Shown: positions 46,025 to 54,684 of the stretch, one piece after another
Numbering within the stretch: position 1 is the stretch's first letter
Layout of the letters: every line of letters begins with the position of its first letter
NCBI RefSeq assembly: GCF_024397895.1
Contig: NZ_CP073346.1
Span: forward strand, 4,216,001 to 4,280,000
DNA length: 64,000 nt
Reading direction: 5' to 3'
From: Pseudomonas benzenivorans
GTDB lineage: Bacteria > Pseudomonadota > Gammaproteobacteria > Pseudomonadales > Pseudomonadaceae
Made by a program: the position numbers and the translations under genes
The notes under the pieces: model-generated
The model's input: only the letters and a program-made list of their open reading frames with translations
Databases searched by the model: none
Told to the model about the DNA's origin: nothing

Positions 46025-46915
46025 ATGGAGCAATTTCGCAATATCGGCATCATCGGCCGCCTCGGCAGCACCCAGGTGCTCGATACCATTCGCCGGCTCA
46101 AGCGTTTCCTGCTCGACCGTCACCTGCATGTGATCCTCGAGGACACCATCGCCGAAGTGCTGCCGGGTCACGGTCTGCAGACCTCCTCGCGGAAGATTCT
46201 CGGCGAGGTGTGCGACCTGGTGATCGTGGTCGGCGGCGACGGCAGCCTGCTCGGCGCTGCCCGGGCGCTGGCCCGGCACAAGGTGCCGGTGCTCGGGGTC
46301 AACCGCGGCAGCCTGGGCTTTCTCACAGACATCCGCCCCGATGAGCTGGAGGTCAAGGTTGCCGAGGTACTGGAGGGCAATTTCCTGACCGAGCACCGCT
46401 TCCTGCTGGAGGCCGAGGTGCGTCGCCAGGCTGAGGCGATCGGCCAGGGCGACGCGCTCAACGACGTGATCCTGCACCCCGGCAAGTCGACGCGGATGAT
46501 CGAATTCGAGCTGTACATCGACGGCCAGTTCGTCTGCAGCCAGAAGGCCGACGGCCTGATCGTCTCGACGCCGACCGGTTCGACCGCCTACGCGCTGTCG
46601 GCCGGCGGGCCGATCATGCACCCGAAGCTGGATGCCATCGTCATCGTGCCGATGTACCCGCACACCCTGTCCAGCCGGCCTATCGTGGTGGACAGCAACA
46701 GCGAACTGAAGATCGTGGTGTCCAAGGACATGCAGATCTACCCGCAGGTTTCCTGCGACGGGCAGAACCACTTCACCTGCGCGCCGGGCGACACCATCAC
46801 GGTGAGCAAGAAACCGCAGAAGCTCTGCCTGATCCATCCACTCGACCACAACTACTACGAGGTCTGCCGCACCAAGCTGGGCTGGGGCAGTCGCCTCGGT
46901 GGCGGAGGGAACTGA
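46025..46915 (+). CDS. nadK: NAD kinase NadK
   Basis: 296 residues. ATP- (and possibly polyphosphate-) dependent phosphorylation of NAD to NADP in the cytoplasm. Family motifs GGDGSLLGAAR near residue 72, NRGSLGFLTDI and the SPTGSTAYALSAGGP-type motif (here TPTGSTAYALSAGG). Complete and typical in length. The phosphatase gene begins directly after its stop with no gap, then the rhomboid gene, so the three are likely one operon. Confidence 0.97.
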   Translation: MEQFRNIGIIGRLGSTQVLDTIRRLKRFLLDRHLHVILEDTIAEVLPGHGLQTSSRKILGEVCDLVIVVGGDGSLLGAARALARHKVPVLGVNRGSLGFLTDIRPDELEVKVAEVLEGNFLTEHRFLLEAEVRRQAEAIGQGDALNDVILHPGKSTRMIEFELYIDGQFVCSQKADGLIVSTPTGSTAYALSAGGPIMHPKLDAIVIVPMYPHTLSSRPIVVDSNSELKIVVSKDMQIYPQVSCDGQNHFTCAPGDTITVSKKPQKLCLIHPLDHNYYEVCRTKLGWGSRLGGGGN

Positions 46916-47890
46916 ATGTTGCTGGATCCGACTCGTGGCTATGACCTGATCGGTGATATTCATGGCTGTGCCCACACCCTGGAGCGTCTGCTCGATGCCC
47001 TCGGCTACCGCCTGCGGGACGGCGTCTGGCGCCATCCGCGGCGCCAGGCGATCTTCCTCGGCGACCTGGTCGACCGCGGCCCGCGGATTCGCGAGGCGCT
47101 GCACCTGGTGCACGACATGGTCGTTGCCGGCGAAGCGCTGTGCGTCATGGGCAATCATGAATACAACGCGCTGGCCTGGAGCACCGCGGCGCTGCCTGGC
47201 AGCGGCCGCCAGCACGTGCGCGAGCACTCGCCGCGGCATGCGCGGCTGATCAAGGAGACCCTGGAGCAGTTCGAGGCCTACCCGGACGAATGGCGGCAGT
47301 TCCTCGACTGGTTCTACGAGTTGCCGCTGTTCCTCGACGCCGGCCATTTTCGCGTGGTGCACGCCTGCTGGGACGCCGGCCTGATCGAACCACTGCGCGC
47401 GCAGTTCGCCGATGGGCGCATCGACAAGCATTTCCTCCAGGCCTCGGCCGTGCATGGCAGTTTCGCCAATATGGTGTTCAATCGCCTGCTGCGCGGCACC
47501 GACATGCGCCTGCCCCATGGCCTGACCCTGACCAGCGACGACGGTTTCACCCGCTCGCACTTTCGCACCAAGTTCTGGGAAGAGGACCCGCAGACCTACG
47601 GCGACATCGTCTTCCAGCCCGACGCCCTGCCGGCGCTGGCCGCGCAGACGCCGCTCTCCGAGCTGCAGAAGACCGAGCTGCTGAAATACGAAACCGACCA
47701 GCCCCTGCTGTTCGTCGGCCACTACTGGCGCAGCGGCAAGCCGGCGCCGATTCGCAGCAACCTGGCCTGCCTGGATTACAGCGCGGTGCTCTACGGTAAG
47801 CTGGTGGCCTATCGCCTGGATCAGGAACGTCGGCTCGATGCGCGCAAGTTCGTCTGGGTCGAGGTGGAGCGTCCGGAGGCGCCGCGGTGA
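46916..47890 (+). CDS. Metallophosphoesterase (PPP-type serine/threonine phosphatase or ApaH-like)
   Basis: 324 residues. Complete dinuclear-metal signature: GDIHGC near residue 13, GDLVDRGP near 48 and GNHEYNAL near 83; a later His in FRVVHACWD and VGHYWR completes the site. It may be a protein phosphatase or a nucleotide phosphatase (Ap4A type); family motifs do not decide. It abuts nadK with no gap and overlaps the rhomboid gene by 4 bases. Confidence 0.88.
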   Translation: MLLDPTRGYDLIGDIHGCAHTLERLLDALGYRLRDGVWRHPRRQAIFLGDLVDRGPRIREALHLVHDMVVAGEALCVMGNHEYNALAWSTAALPGSGRQHVREHSPRHARLIKETLEQFEAYPDEWRQFLDWFYELPLFLDAGHFRVVHACWDAGLIEPLRAQFADGRIDKHFLQASAVHGSFANMVFNRLLRGTDMRLPHGLTLTSDDGFTRSHFRTKFWEEDPQTYGDIVFQPDALPALAAQTPLSELQKTELLKYETDQPLLFVGHYWRSGKPAPIRSNLACLDYSAVLYGKLVAYRLDQERRLDARKFVWVEVERPEAPR

Positions 47891-48744
47891 GCCCGGTGGT
47901 GGCCTTGCGTCTGCCGGTGCAGATCGACCTCAGCGCATTCCTCGCCCTGCTGCTGCGCCTGCAGGTGCCCCACCGGGTCACCGAGGAAGCCGGCGAGCAG
48001 CTGCTCTGGGTGCCCGGCGAGCCGCTCGCCGAGCAGGTACGCGACCTCTACGCGCGCTATCCCCAGGGCGATCCTGCTGCGCAGCAATCCGACGCGTCGC
48101 CGCCGGTGGCAGGTTTCGTCCAGTCCTTGAAGGACAGTCCGCTGACCACCGCCATGCTCGGCCTGACCCTGCTGGTCGCCGCCCTGACCCTGCTCGGTGA
48201 GAATTTCGCCCTTATCCACTGGCTGAGCTTCGTCGACTTTCGCATCCAGGGCGATTACATCTATTTCAGCTACCTGCGCGAGACGCTGCAGAGAGGCCAG
48301 TGGTGGCGCCTGCTGACGCCGATGCTGATCCACTTCGGCCTGCTGCACCTGGCGATGAACGCGCTGTGGTACTGGGTGCTCGGGCGGCGCATCGAGGCGC
48401 GCCAGGGCCCCTGGATGCTCCTGGGGCTGACCCTGGTGTTCGGCCTGTCGGCCAACTTCGCCCAGTACCTCTACGCCGGCCCTTCGCTGTTCGGCGGCCT
48501 GTCCGGCGTGCTCTACGGTCTGCTCGGGCATTGCGCGCTGTTTCAGCGCCTGGCGCCGAGCGCCGAATACCGCCTGCCGCCCGGCCTGCTGGCGTTGATG
48601 CTCGGCTGGTTGCTGCTGTGCATGACCGGCATCTTCGAGCTGCTGCAGCTGGCCGCCATCGCCAACGCCGCCCATGTCGGCGGCCTGCTCGCCGGTTGCC
48701 TGACCGGACTGGCGGGCGGTTTACTGGCGCGCCAGCATCGCTAG
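47887..48744 (+). CDS. Rhomboid-family intramembrane serine protease
   Basis: 285 residues, GTG start overlapping the phosphatase stop as GTGA. A short N-terminal cytoplasmic domain (1-85, GlpG-like position), then about six membrane helices. The catalytic Ser is in GGLSGVLYGL near 206 and His in AAHVGGLLAG near 260, both intact; the loop motif with WR (GQWWRLLTPM) is present. It would cut within the membrane; substrates are unknown. Confidence 0.9.
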   Translation: MSPVVALRLPVQIDLSAFLALLLRLQVPHRVTEEAGEQLLWVPGEPLAEQVRDLYARYPQGDPAAQQSDASPPVAGFVQSLKDSPLTTAMLGLTLLVAALTLLGENFALIHWLSFVDFRIQGDYIYFSYLRETLQRGQWWRLLTPMLIHFGLLHLAMNALWYWVLGRRIEARQGPWMLLGLTLVFGLSANFAQYLYAGPSLFGGLSGVLYGLLGHCALFQRLAPSAEYRLPPGLLALMLGWLLLCMTGIFELLQLAAIANAAHVGGLLAGCLTGLAGGLLARQHR

Positions 48745-48782
48745 CAGGCTGGTAAACTGCCCCTTTGTTCGCGGAGTCACCC

Positions 48783-49046
48783 ATGTCGTCCTTTCTGCAA
48801 GCCATTGAAAACATCACCCCGGAGATCTACCAGAGCCTGAAACTGGCGGTGGAAATCGGCAAGTGGCCGGATGGCCGCAAGCTCACCCAGGAACAGAAGG
48901 AGTTGACCCTGCAGGCGCTGATCGCCTGGGAAATCCAGCACCTGCCGGAAGACCAGCGCATCGGCTACATGGGCCCGCAGGAGTGCAGCTCCAAGTCCGC
49001 GCCGGTGCCGAACCTGCTGTTCAAGACCTCGGGAAGCCTGCACTGA
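48783..49046 (+). CDS. YeaC/DUF1315 family small protein
   Basis: 87 residues (MSSFLQAIENITPEIYQSLK; DGRKLTQEQKELTLQALIAWE; EDQRIGYM). Soluble and of unknown function. A CGGAG precedes ATG 48783. Its stop overlaps the start of the DUF2797 gene by one base (TGATG), so the two are coupled. Confidence 0.88.
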   Translation: MSSFLQAIENITPEIYQSLKLAVEIGKWPDGRKLTQEQKELTLQALIAWEIQHLPEDQRIGYMGPQECSSKSAPVPNLLFKTSGSLH

Positions 49047-49873
49047 TGAGCGAACTGGGACGTGGCTCGTTGAGCAAGATGGCGGCGCGCCTGGACGCGC
49101 CGGTGCAGTACGCCTTCCGCCTGGACGAGCAGGAGCTGCCGGTCAATCCGCTGATCGGCAAGACGCTGCGCCTGGAGTACCTCGGCGCCATTCACTGCAC
49201 CCATTGCGGGCGCAAGACCAAGACCAGCTTCAGCCAGGGCTACTGCTACCCCTGCATGCAGAAGCTGGCGCAGTGCGACATCTGCATCATGAGTCCGGAG
49301 CGCTGTCACTACGACGCCGGTACCTGCCGCGAGCCGAGCTGGGGCGAGCAGTTCTGCATGACCGATCATGTGGTCTATTTGGCCAACTCCTCCGGGATCA
49401 AGGTCGGCATCACCCGTGCGACCCAGGTGCCGACGCGCTGGCTGGACCAGGGCGCGACCCAGGCGCTGCCGATCCTGCGGGTGGCGACCCGGCAGCAGTC
49501 GGGCTTCGTCGAGGACCTGCTGCGCAGCCAGGTGGCGGACAAGACCAACTGGCGCGCGCTGCTCAAGGGCGACGCCGCGCCGGTCGACCTGCCGGCGGTG
49601 CGCGATCGGCTGTTCGACAACTGTGGCGAGGGGTTGCAGGCCCTGCAGCAGCGCTTCGGCATTCAGGCGATCCAGACGCTCGACGATCAGCCGGTGGTGG
49701 AGATCGTCTTCCCGATCGAGGCCTACCCGGCCAAGATCAGCAGCTTCAACCTGGACAAGAACCCCATCGCCGAAGGCACGCTGATCGGCATCAAGGGCCA
49801 GTACCTGATGTTCGACACCGGCGTGATCAACATCCGCAAATACACCGGCTACCAGCTGGCCGTCTTTCAGTAG
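49046..49873 (+). CDS. DUF2797 family protein with zinc-finger-like N-terminus
   Basis: 275 residues. Two CxxC pairs and more Cys between about residues 52 and 103 (CTHC, CYPC, CDIC) suggest zinc binding. Next comes VYLANSSGIKVGITRATQVPTRW (about 112-135), which looks like a GIY-YIG nuclease start. Function is unknown. It is coupled to YeaC upstream, and pepN follows after 76 bases. Confidence 0.85.
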   Translation: MSELGRGSLSKMAARLDAPVQYAFRLDEQELPVNPLIGKTLRLEYLGAIHCTHCGRKTKTSFSQGYCYPCMQKLAQCDICIMSPERCHYDAGTCREPSWGEQFCMTDHVVYLANSSGIKVGITRATQVPTRWLDQGATQALPILRVATRQQSGFVEDLLRSQVADKTNWRALLKGDAAPVDLPAVRDRLFDNCGEGLQALQQRFGIQAIQTLDDQPVVEIVFPIEAYPAKISSFNLDKNPIAEGTLIGIKGQYLMFDTGVINIRKYTGYQLAVFQ

Positions 49874-49949
49874 CCCAGCAGACCAGCCGCTCAGCACCCA
49901 TTTCGCAGATCGGGCCGAACCGGGCCCTGAACCAGAAGGGCCACAAGCC

Positions 49950-52607
49950 ATGCGTACCGAACAACCGAAGATGATCTACCTCAAGGACTACCAGGCGCCG
50001 GACTATCTGATCGACGAGACGCACCTGACGTTCGAGTTGTTCGAGGACCATAGCCTGGTGCATGCCCAGCTGGTGATGCGCCGCAACCCGGCGGCAGGCA
50101 CTGGCCTGCCACCGCTGGTGCTGGACGGCCAGCAGCTCGAGCTGCTGTCGCTGTCGATGGACGGCGCCGAGCTGGGTGCCGCCGACTATCAGCTGAGCGA
50201 CAGCCAGCTGCGCCTGCAGCCCAAGGCGGCCAGCTTTGTCATCGACAGCAGCGTGCGCATCCATCCTGAGAGCAACACCGCGCTGGAGGGGCTGTACAAG
50301 TCCGGCAGCATGTTCTGCACCCAGTGCGAGGCCGAGGGCTTCCGCAAGATCACCTATTACCTCGACCGCCCGGACGTGATGAGCAAGTTCACCACCACGG
50401 TCAGCGCCGAGCAGCATCGCTATCCGGTGCTGCTGTCCAACGGCAACCCGATCGCCAGCGGCCCGGAGGAGGGCGACCGGCATTGGGTGACCTGGCAGGA
50501 CCCCTTCATGAAGCCGGCCTACCTGTTCGCCCTGGTGGCCGGCGACCTGTGGTGCGTGGAGGACAGCTTCACCACCATGAGCCAGCGCGAGGTGGCGCTG
50601 CGCATCTACGTCGAGCCGGAAAACATCGACAAGTGCCAGCACGCCATGGACAGCCTGAAGAAGTCGATGCGCTGGGACGAGGAAGTCTACGGTCGCGAGT
50701 ACGACCTGGACATCTTCATGATCGTCGCGGTCAACGACTTCAATATGGGCGCCATGGAGAACAAGGGCCTCAACATCTTCAACTCCAGCTGCGTGCTGGC
50801 CAAGGCCGAGACCGCCACCGATGCCGCCCACCAGCGGGTCGAAGCGGTGGTGGCCCACGAGTACTTCCACAACTGGTCGGGCAACCGGGTGACCTGCCGC
50901 GACTGGTTCCAGCTGTCGCTCAAGGAAGGCTTCACGGTGTTCCGCGACGCCGAGTTCTCCGCCGACATGAACTCGCGCACGGTCAAGCGCATCGAGGACG
51001 TGGCCTACCTGCGCACCCACCAGTTCGCCGAGGACGCCGGCCCCATGGCCCACCCGGTGCGCCCCGACGCCTTCATCGAGATCTCCAACTTCTACACCCT
51101 GACGGTCTACGAGAAGGGCTCGGAAGTGGTGCGCATGATCCACACCCTGCTGGGGGCCGAGGGCTTCCGCAAGGGCAGCGACCTGTACTTCGAGCGCCAC
51201 GACGGCCAGGCGGTGACCTGCGACGACTTCATCAAGGCCATGGAGGACGCCAACGGCGTCGACCTGAGCCAGTTCAAGCGCTGGTACAGCCAGGGCGGTA
51301 CGCCGCGCCTGAGCGTCAGCGAAAGTTACGATGCCCAGGCCCGGACCTACAGCCTGAGCTTCAAGCAGAGCTGTCCGCCCACGCCGGGGCAGAAGGACAA
51401 GCAACCCTTCGTGATTCCCGTGGCCCTCGGCCTGCTGGATGGCCAGGGTGGCGAGATGCCGCTGCGCCTGGCCGGCGAGGCCGCCGCCGGCGGCACCTCG
51501 CGGGTCGTCGCGATCGACCAGGCCGAGCAGGTGCTGACCTTCCTCGATGTCGCCGAGAAGCCGCTGCCGTCGCTGCTGCGTGGGTTCAGCGCGCCGGTCA
51601 AGCTGGGCTTCCCCTATAGCCGCGATCAGCTGATGTTCCTGATGCAGCACGACAGCGACGGTTTCAACCGCTGGGAGGCCGGCCAGCAGCTGGCGGTGCA
51701 GGTGCTGCAGGAGCTGATCGCTCAGCACCAGCGCGGCGAGGCGCTGGTCATGGACCCGCGTCTGACCGCCGCCCTGCGCACGGTGCTGGAAGATGAACAG
51801 CTGGATCAGGCGATGGTCGCCGAAATGCTTTCCCTGCCCGGGGAGGGCTACCTCACCGAGATCAGCGTGGTGGCCGATGTCGACGCCATCCATGGTGCCC
51901 GCGAGTTCGCCCGCCGGCAGCTCGCCGAGGCCCTGTTCGAGCCGCTGTGGCAGCGCTATCAGGCCAATCGCGAAGTGTCCCGCAGCAGCCCCTACGTCGC
52001 CGAGGCCGAGCACTTCGCTCGCCGCAGCCTGCAGAACATCGCCCTGTCCTACCTGATGCTGGGCGACCAGCCGCAGGTGCTGGCCGCCTGCCTGGAGCAG
52101 TTCGAGGTGTGCGACAACATGACCGAGCGCCTTGCGGCTCTGGCGGTGCTGGTCAATTCGCCGTTCGAGGAGGAGAAGGCCAAGGCCCTGGCCAGCTTCG
52201 CCGACTTCTTCAAGGACAACCCGCTGGTCATGGATCAGTGGTTCAGCGTGCAGGCCGCCAGCAGCCTGCCGGGCGCGCTGGAGCGGGTGCAGCAGTTGAT
52301 GCAGCACCCGGCGTTCACCCTGAAGAACCCGAACAAGGTGCGCGCCCTGATCGGCGCCTTCGCCGGGCAGAACCCGGTGGGCTTCCACCAGGCCGACGGC
52401 AGCGGCTACCGCTTCCTCGCCGATCAGGTGATCACCCTCAACGCCCTCAACCCGCAGATCGCCTCCCGTCTGCTCTCCCCGCTGACCCGCTGGGGCAAGT
52501 ACGACAGTGCCCGCCAGGGACTGATGAAGGCGGAGCTGGAGCGCATCCTGGCGTCAGGCGAGCTGTCCAGCGATGTCTTCGAGGTGGTCAGCAAGAGCCT
52601 CGCCTGA
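49950..52607 (+). CDS. pepN: Aminopeptidase N (M1 family)
   Basis: 885 residues. Zinc motif VVAHEYFHNWSGNRVTCRDW near 302 with the downstream Glu in LKEGFTVFRD, and the substrate motif GAMENKGLN near 268. The C-terminal helical domains are complete. A broad cytoplasmic aminopeptidase that cuts small peptides. ATG 49950 has AGAAGGG upstream. It ends in a strong intrinsic terminator. Confidence 0.97.
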   Translation: MRTEQPKMIYLKDYQAPDYLIDETHLTFELFEDHSLVHAQLVMRRNPAAGTGLPPLVLDGQQLELLSLSMDGAELGAADYQLSDSQLRLQPKAASFVIDSSVRIHPESNTALEGLYKSGSMFCTQCEAEGFRKITYYLDRPDVMSKFTTTVSAEQHRYPVLLSNGNPIASGPEEGDRHWVTWQDPFMKPAYLFALVAGDLWCVEDSFTTMSQREVALRIYVEPENIDKCQHAMDSLKKSMRWDEEVYGREYDLDIFMIVAVNDFNMGAMENKGLNIFNSSCVLAKAETATDAAHQRVEAVVAHEYFHNWSGNRVTCRDWFQLSLKEGFTVFRDAEFSADMNSRTVKRIEDVAYLRTHQFAEDAGPMAHPVRPDAFIEISNFYTLTVYEKGSEVVRMIHTLLGAEGFRKGSDLYFERHDGQAVTCDDFIKAMEDANGVDLSQFKRWYSQGGTPRLSVSESYDAQARTYSLSFKQSCPPTPGQKDKQPFVIPVALGLLDGQGGEMPLRLAGEAAAGGTSRVVAIDQAEQVLTFLDVAEKPLPSLLRGFSAPVKLGFPYSRDQLMFLMQHDSDGFNRWEAGQQLAVQVLQELIAQHQRGEALVMDPRLTAALRTVLEDEQLDQAMVAEMLSLPGEGYLTEISVVADVDAIHGAREFARRQLAEALFEPLWQRYQANREVSRSSPYVAEAEHFARRSLQNIALSYLMLGDQPQVLAACLEQFEVCDNMTERLAALAVLVNSPFEEEKAKALASFADFFKDNPLVMDQWFSVQAASSLPGALERVQQLMQHPAFTLKNPNKVRALIGAFAGQNPVGFHQADGSGYRFLADQVITLNALNPQIASRLLSPLTRWGKYDSARQGLMKAELERILASGELSSDVFEVVSKSLA

Positions 52608-52627
52608 GTCCCACGGGCGTCACTCCG

Positions 52628-52661
52628 AAGCGTTACCGGCCTCGCCCGGTAACGCTTTTTT
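52628..52661 (+). terminator. Intrinsic terminator of pepN
   Basis: AAGCGTTACCGG (52628-52639) and CCGGTAACGCTT (52646-52657), a perfect 12-bp stem with a 6-nt loop, running into six T. Confidence 0.93.
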
Positions 52662-52910
52662 GTTACCTAAAGGAAGCTGACGCGCCTGTAACCGCCGTTT
52701 TCTACCACGAATGGTCCGGTGCGCCTGCGACTCCCCAGACGCGGGCGCTGTCGGGGCCGCGAATGCTGGCTGCCGACTGTTGGATTGTCGGACAGGAGGA
52801 GGGGTGTTGAGCGCGCAATTCTGTCGATTAGGTCGGTGGCTGCACGGTCACGAAATGGCTTTACGGCCGTCGTCTCTCGTTGTCGGCTGTTTTTAATACG
52901 AGCGTTTGAA
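52662..52910 (+). other. Non-coding control region upstream of the sigma-54 promoter
   Basis: No gene is apparent in 52662-53117: the open frame there (in phase with the DUF1329 gene) reads as low-quality Arg/Ser-rich sequence. TGTCGG or TGTCGA occurs four times on the plus strand (52749, 52786, 52822, 52881), the first three 36-37 bases apart. These may be half-sites for an enhancer-binding activator, but this is by eye only. Confidence 0.3.
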
Positions 52911-52927
52911 TTGGCACTATGGTTGCA
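52911..52927 (+). promoter_or_regulatory. Sigma-54 (RpoN) promoter of the DUF1329-YCF48-RND cluster
   Basis: TTGGCACTATGGTTGCA matches the sigma-54 consensus (TGGCAC-N5-TTGCA). The essential GG and GC are exactly 12 bases apart. Transcription would start near 52939, giving a leader of about 180 bases before ATG 53118. Confidence 0.8.
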
Positions 52928-53117
52928 CCTTTTGTCCGGAAAGGCGGCAGTTGTGGCCTCAGCCGCAGCCCTCGCCTGGCGAGCGAGCGCCAGTCCCGCG
53001 AACCTGCTGCATCGGCCAGAGCTGCCTGAAGCGATCACCTCGGCGGCGGCCTCATGCGCCTTTGAATCCCGACCAGCAATCTGCCCGGCCCGACGAAGAC
53101 TGACACGGAGAATAACG

Positions 53118-54488
53118 ATGCTGCAAAAGCACAGCTTGATGGGGGCAGTCATTGCCCTGGCACTGGTTACCGGTCACGCGATGGCCGCGGTTTCGTCGCA
53201 GGAAGCCGCCAAGCTGGGCGCCAGCCTGACGCCTTTTGGCGCCGAGAAGGCCGGCAACGCCGCCGGAACCATTCCCGAGTGGACGGGCGGGATCACCGAG
53301 ACGCCGGCCGGCTACAGCAAGCCGGGTCAGCACCATGTCGATCCATTCCCCGGCGATAAACCGCTGTTCACCATCACCAAGAGCAACCTGGAGCAGTACA
53401 AGGACAACCTGACCCCGGGTCAGATCGCCCTGTTCAACGCCTACCCCAGCAGCTACCAGATGCCGGTGTACCAGACCCGTCGCTCCGCATCGGCGCCGCA
53501 ATGGGTCTATGACAACAGCATCAGGAACGCCAGCACCGCCCAGTTGCAGGATGGTGGAAACGGCTTCTCCGACGCCTACGGCGGTATCCCCTTTCCGATT
53601 CCGCAGAGCGGCGTCGAAGTGTTGTGGAACCACATCGCTCGCTACCGTGGCAACTACATCGTGCGCAGCGCTTCGGAAGTGGCGGTGCAGCGCAACGGCA
53701 GCTACGCCCTGGTGACCTCGCAGCAGGAGGCGCTGTTCAAGTTCTATGATCCCAAGGGCTCCTACGCCAAGCTGGATAACACCCTGTTCTTCTACCAGTC
53801 CTTCACCAAGAGCCCGGCGCGCCTGGCCGGCGGTGCGGTGCTGGTGCACGAGACCCTGGATCAGGTCAAACAGGCGCGCCAGGCCTGGGGCTACAACGCC
53901 GGTCAGCGCCGCGTGCGGCGTGCGCCCAACCTGGCCTACGACACTCCGATTGCCGCGGCGGACGGGTTGCGCACGGCCGATGACACCGACATGTTCAACG
54001 GCGCCCCGGACCGCTTCGACTGGAAGCTGGTGGGCAAGAAGGAAATCTACATTCCCTACAACAACTACAAAGCCACCAGTCCTGAGGTCAAGTACGAGGA
54101 CTTGCTGCAGGTCGGTCACCTGAATCCGGCGTTCACCCGCAATGAGCTGCATCGGGTGTGGGTCGTCGAGGGCACGCTGAAGGCCGGCGCCCGGCACATT
54201 TACTCCAAGCGCACCCTGTACCTCGACGAGGACAGCTGGCAGGCCGCGGTCGTGGACCAATACGACGGTCGCGGCGAGCTGTGGCGGGTATCGGTGGCCT
54301 ACCTGAAGAACTACTACGATCTGCCAACCACCTGGTCGGCGCTGGACGTGTTCCATGACCTGCAGGCGCGTCGCTACCACGTGCAGAACCTCGACAACGA
54401 AGAGGCCAAGACCATCGATTTCAGCCAGGAGGTGCCGTCCGACAGCTATTTCAAGCCGGCAGCCCTGCGGCGTCGGGGTATTCGTTGA
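53118..54488 (+). CDS. DUF1329 exported protein (LolB-like fold)
   Basis: 456 residues with a signal peptide (ends GHAMA, about residue 23). DUF1329 landmarks: LGASLTPFGAEKAGNAAGTI, FPIPQSGVEVLWNHIARYRG, NTLFFYQSF and the C-terminal YDGRGELWRVSVAYLKNYYD. The family is predicted to have the LolA/LolB beta-fold and is expected in the periplasm or outer membrane. It usually sits beside a DUF1302 outer-membrane barrel gene, which is missing here. GGAG precedes ATG 53118. It is the first gene under the sigma-54 promoter. Confidence 0.87.
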   Translation: MLQKHSLMGAVIALALVTGHAMAAVSSQEAAKLGASLTPFGAEKAGNAAGTIPEWTGGITETPAGYSKPGQHHVDPFPGDKPLFTITKSNLEQYKDNLTPGQIALFNAYPSSYQMPVYQTRRSASAPQWVYDNSIRNASTAQLQDGGNGFSDAYGGIPFPIPQSGVEVLWNHIARYRGNYIVRSASEVAVQRNGSYALVTSQQEALFKFYDPKGSYAKLDNTLFFYQSFTKSPARLAGGAVLVHETLDQVKQARQAWGYNAGQRRVRRAPNLAYDTPIAAADGLRTADDTDMFNGAPDRFDWKLVGKKEIYIPYNNYKATSPEVKYEDLLQVGHLNPAFTRNELHRVWVVEGTLKAGARHIYSKRTLYLDEDSWQAAVVDQYDGRGELWRVSVAYLKNYYDLPTTWSALDVFHDLQARRYHVQNLDNEEAKTIDFSQEVPSDSYFKPAALRRRGIR

Positions 54489-54684
54489 TAGTCATGTCGC
54501 CGGAGGCGGAAGGCCGCTACAGTGGTAGTGGCCCTTTCACCTCGGCGGACCAATGGGGCTGTCAAGCACGCGGATTCCCTTAACAAAACATAACGTCCTG
54601 GCGATTGTCAGGGCTTTCCAATGCTCAGTAGCATAGGCGCCTGCCAACAGGCACCACCACCTATAACAACAAGGGGGAAGGTAT
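54489..54684 (+). other. Gap between DUF1329 and YCF48 genes
   Basis: 196 bases with no gene. There is a small inverted repeat (GCCTG-CCAA-CAGGC, 54639-54652) near the strong ribosome site AAGGGGGAAGG of the next gene. No T-run terminator and no second clear promoter are seen, so the three genes could still be co-transcribed. Confidence 0.35.

Noticed and set aside
52719..53117. Extension of the DUF1329 gene upstream to 52719
   Set aside because: The extra 133 codons are Arg/Ser-rich without homology-like features and contain the sigma-54 promoter; the signal peptide begins at ATG 53118.
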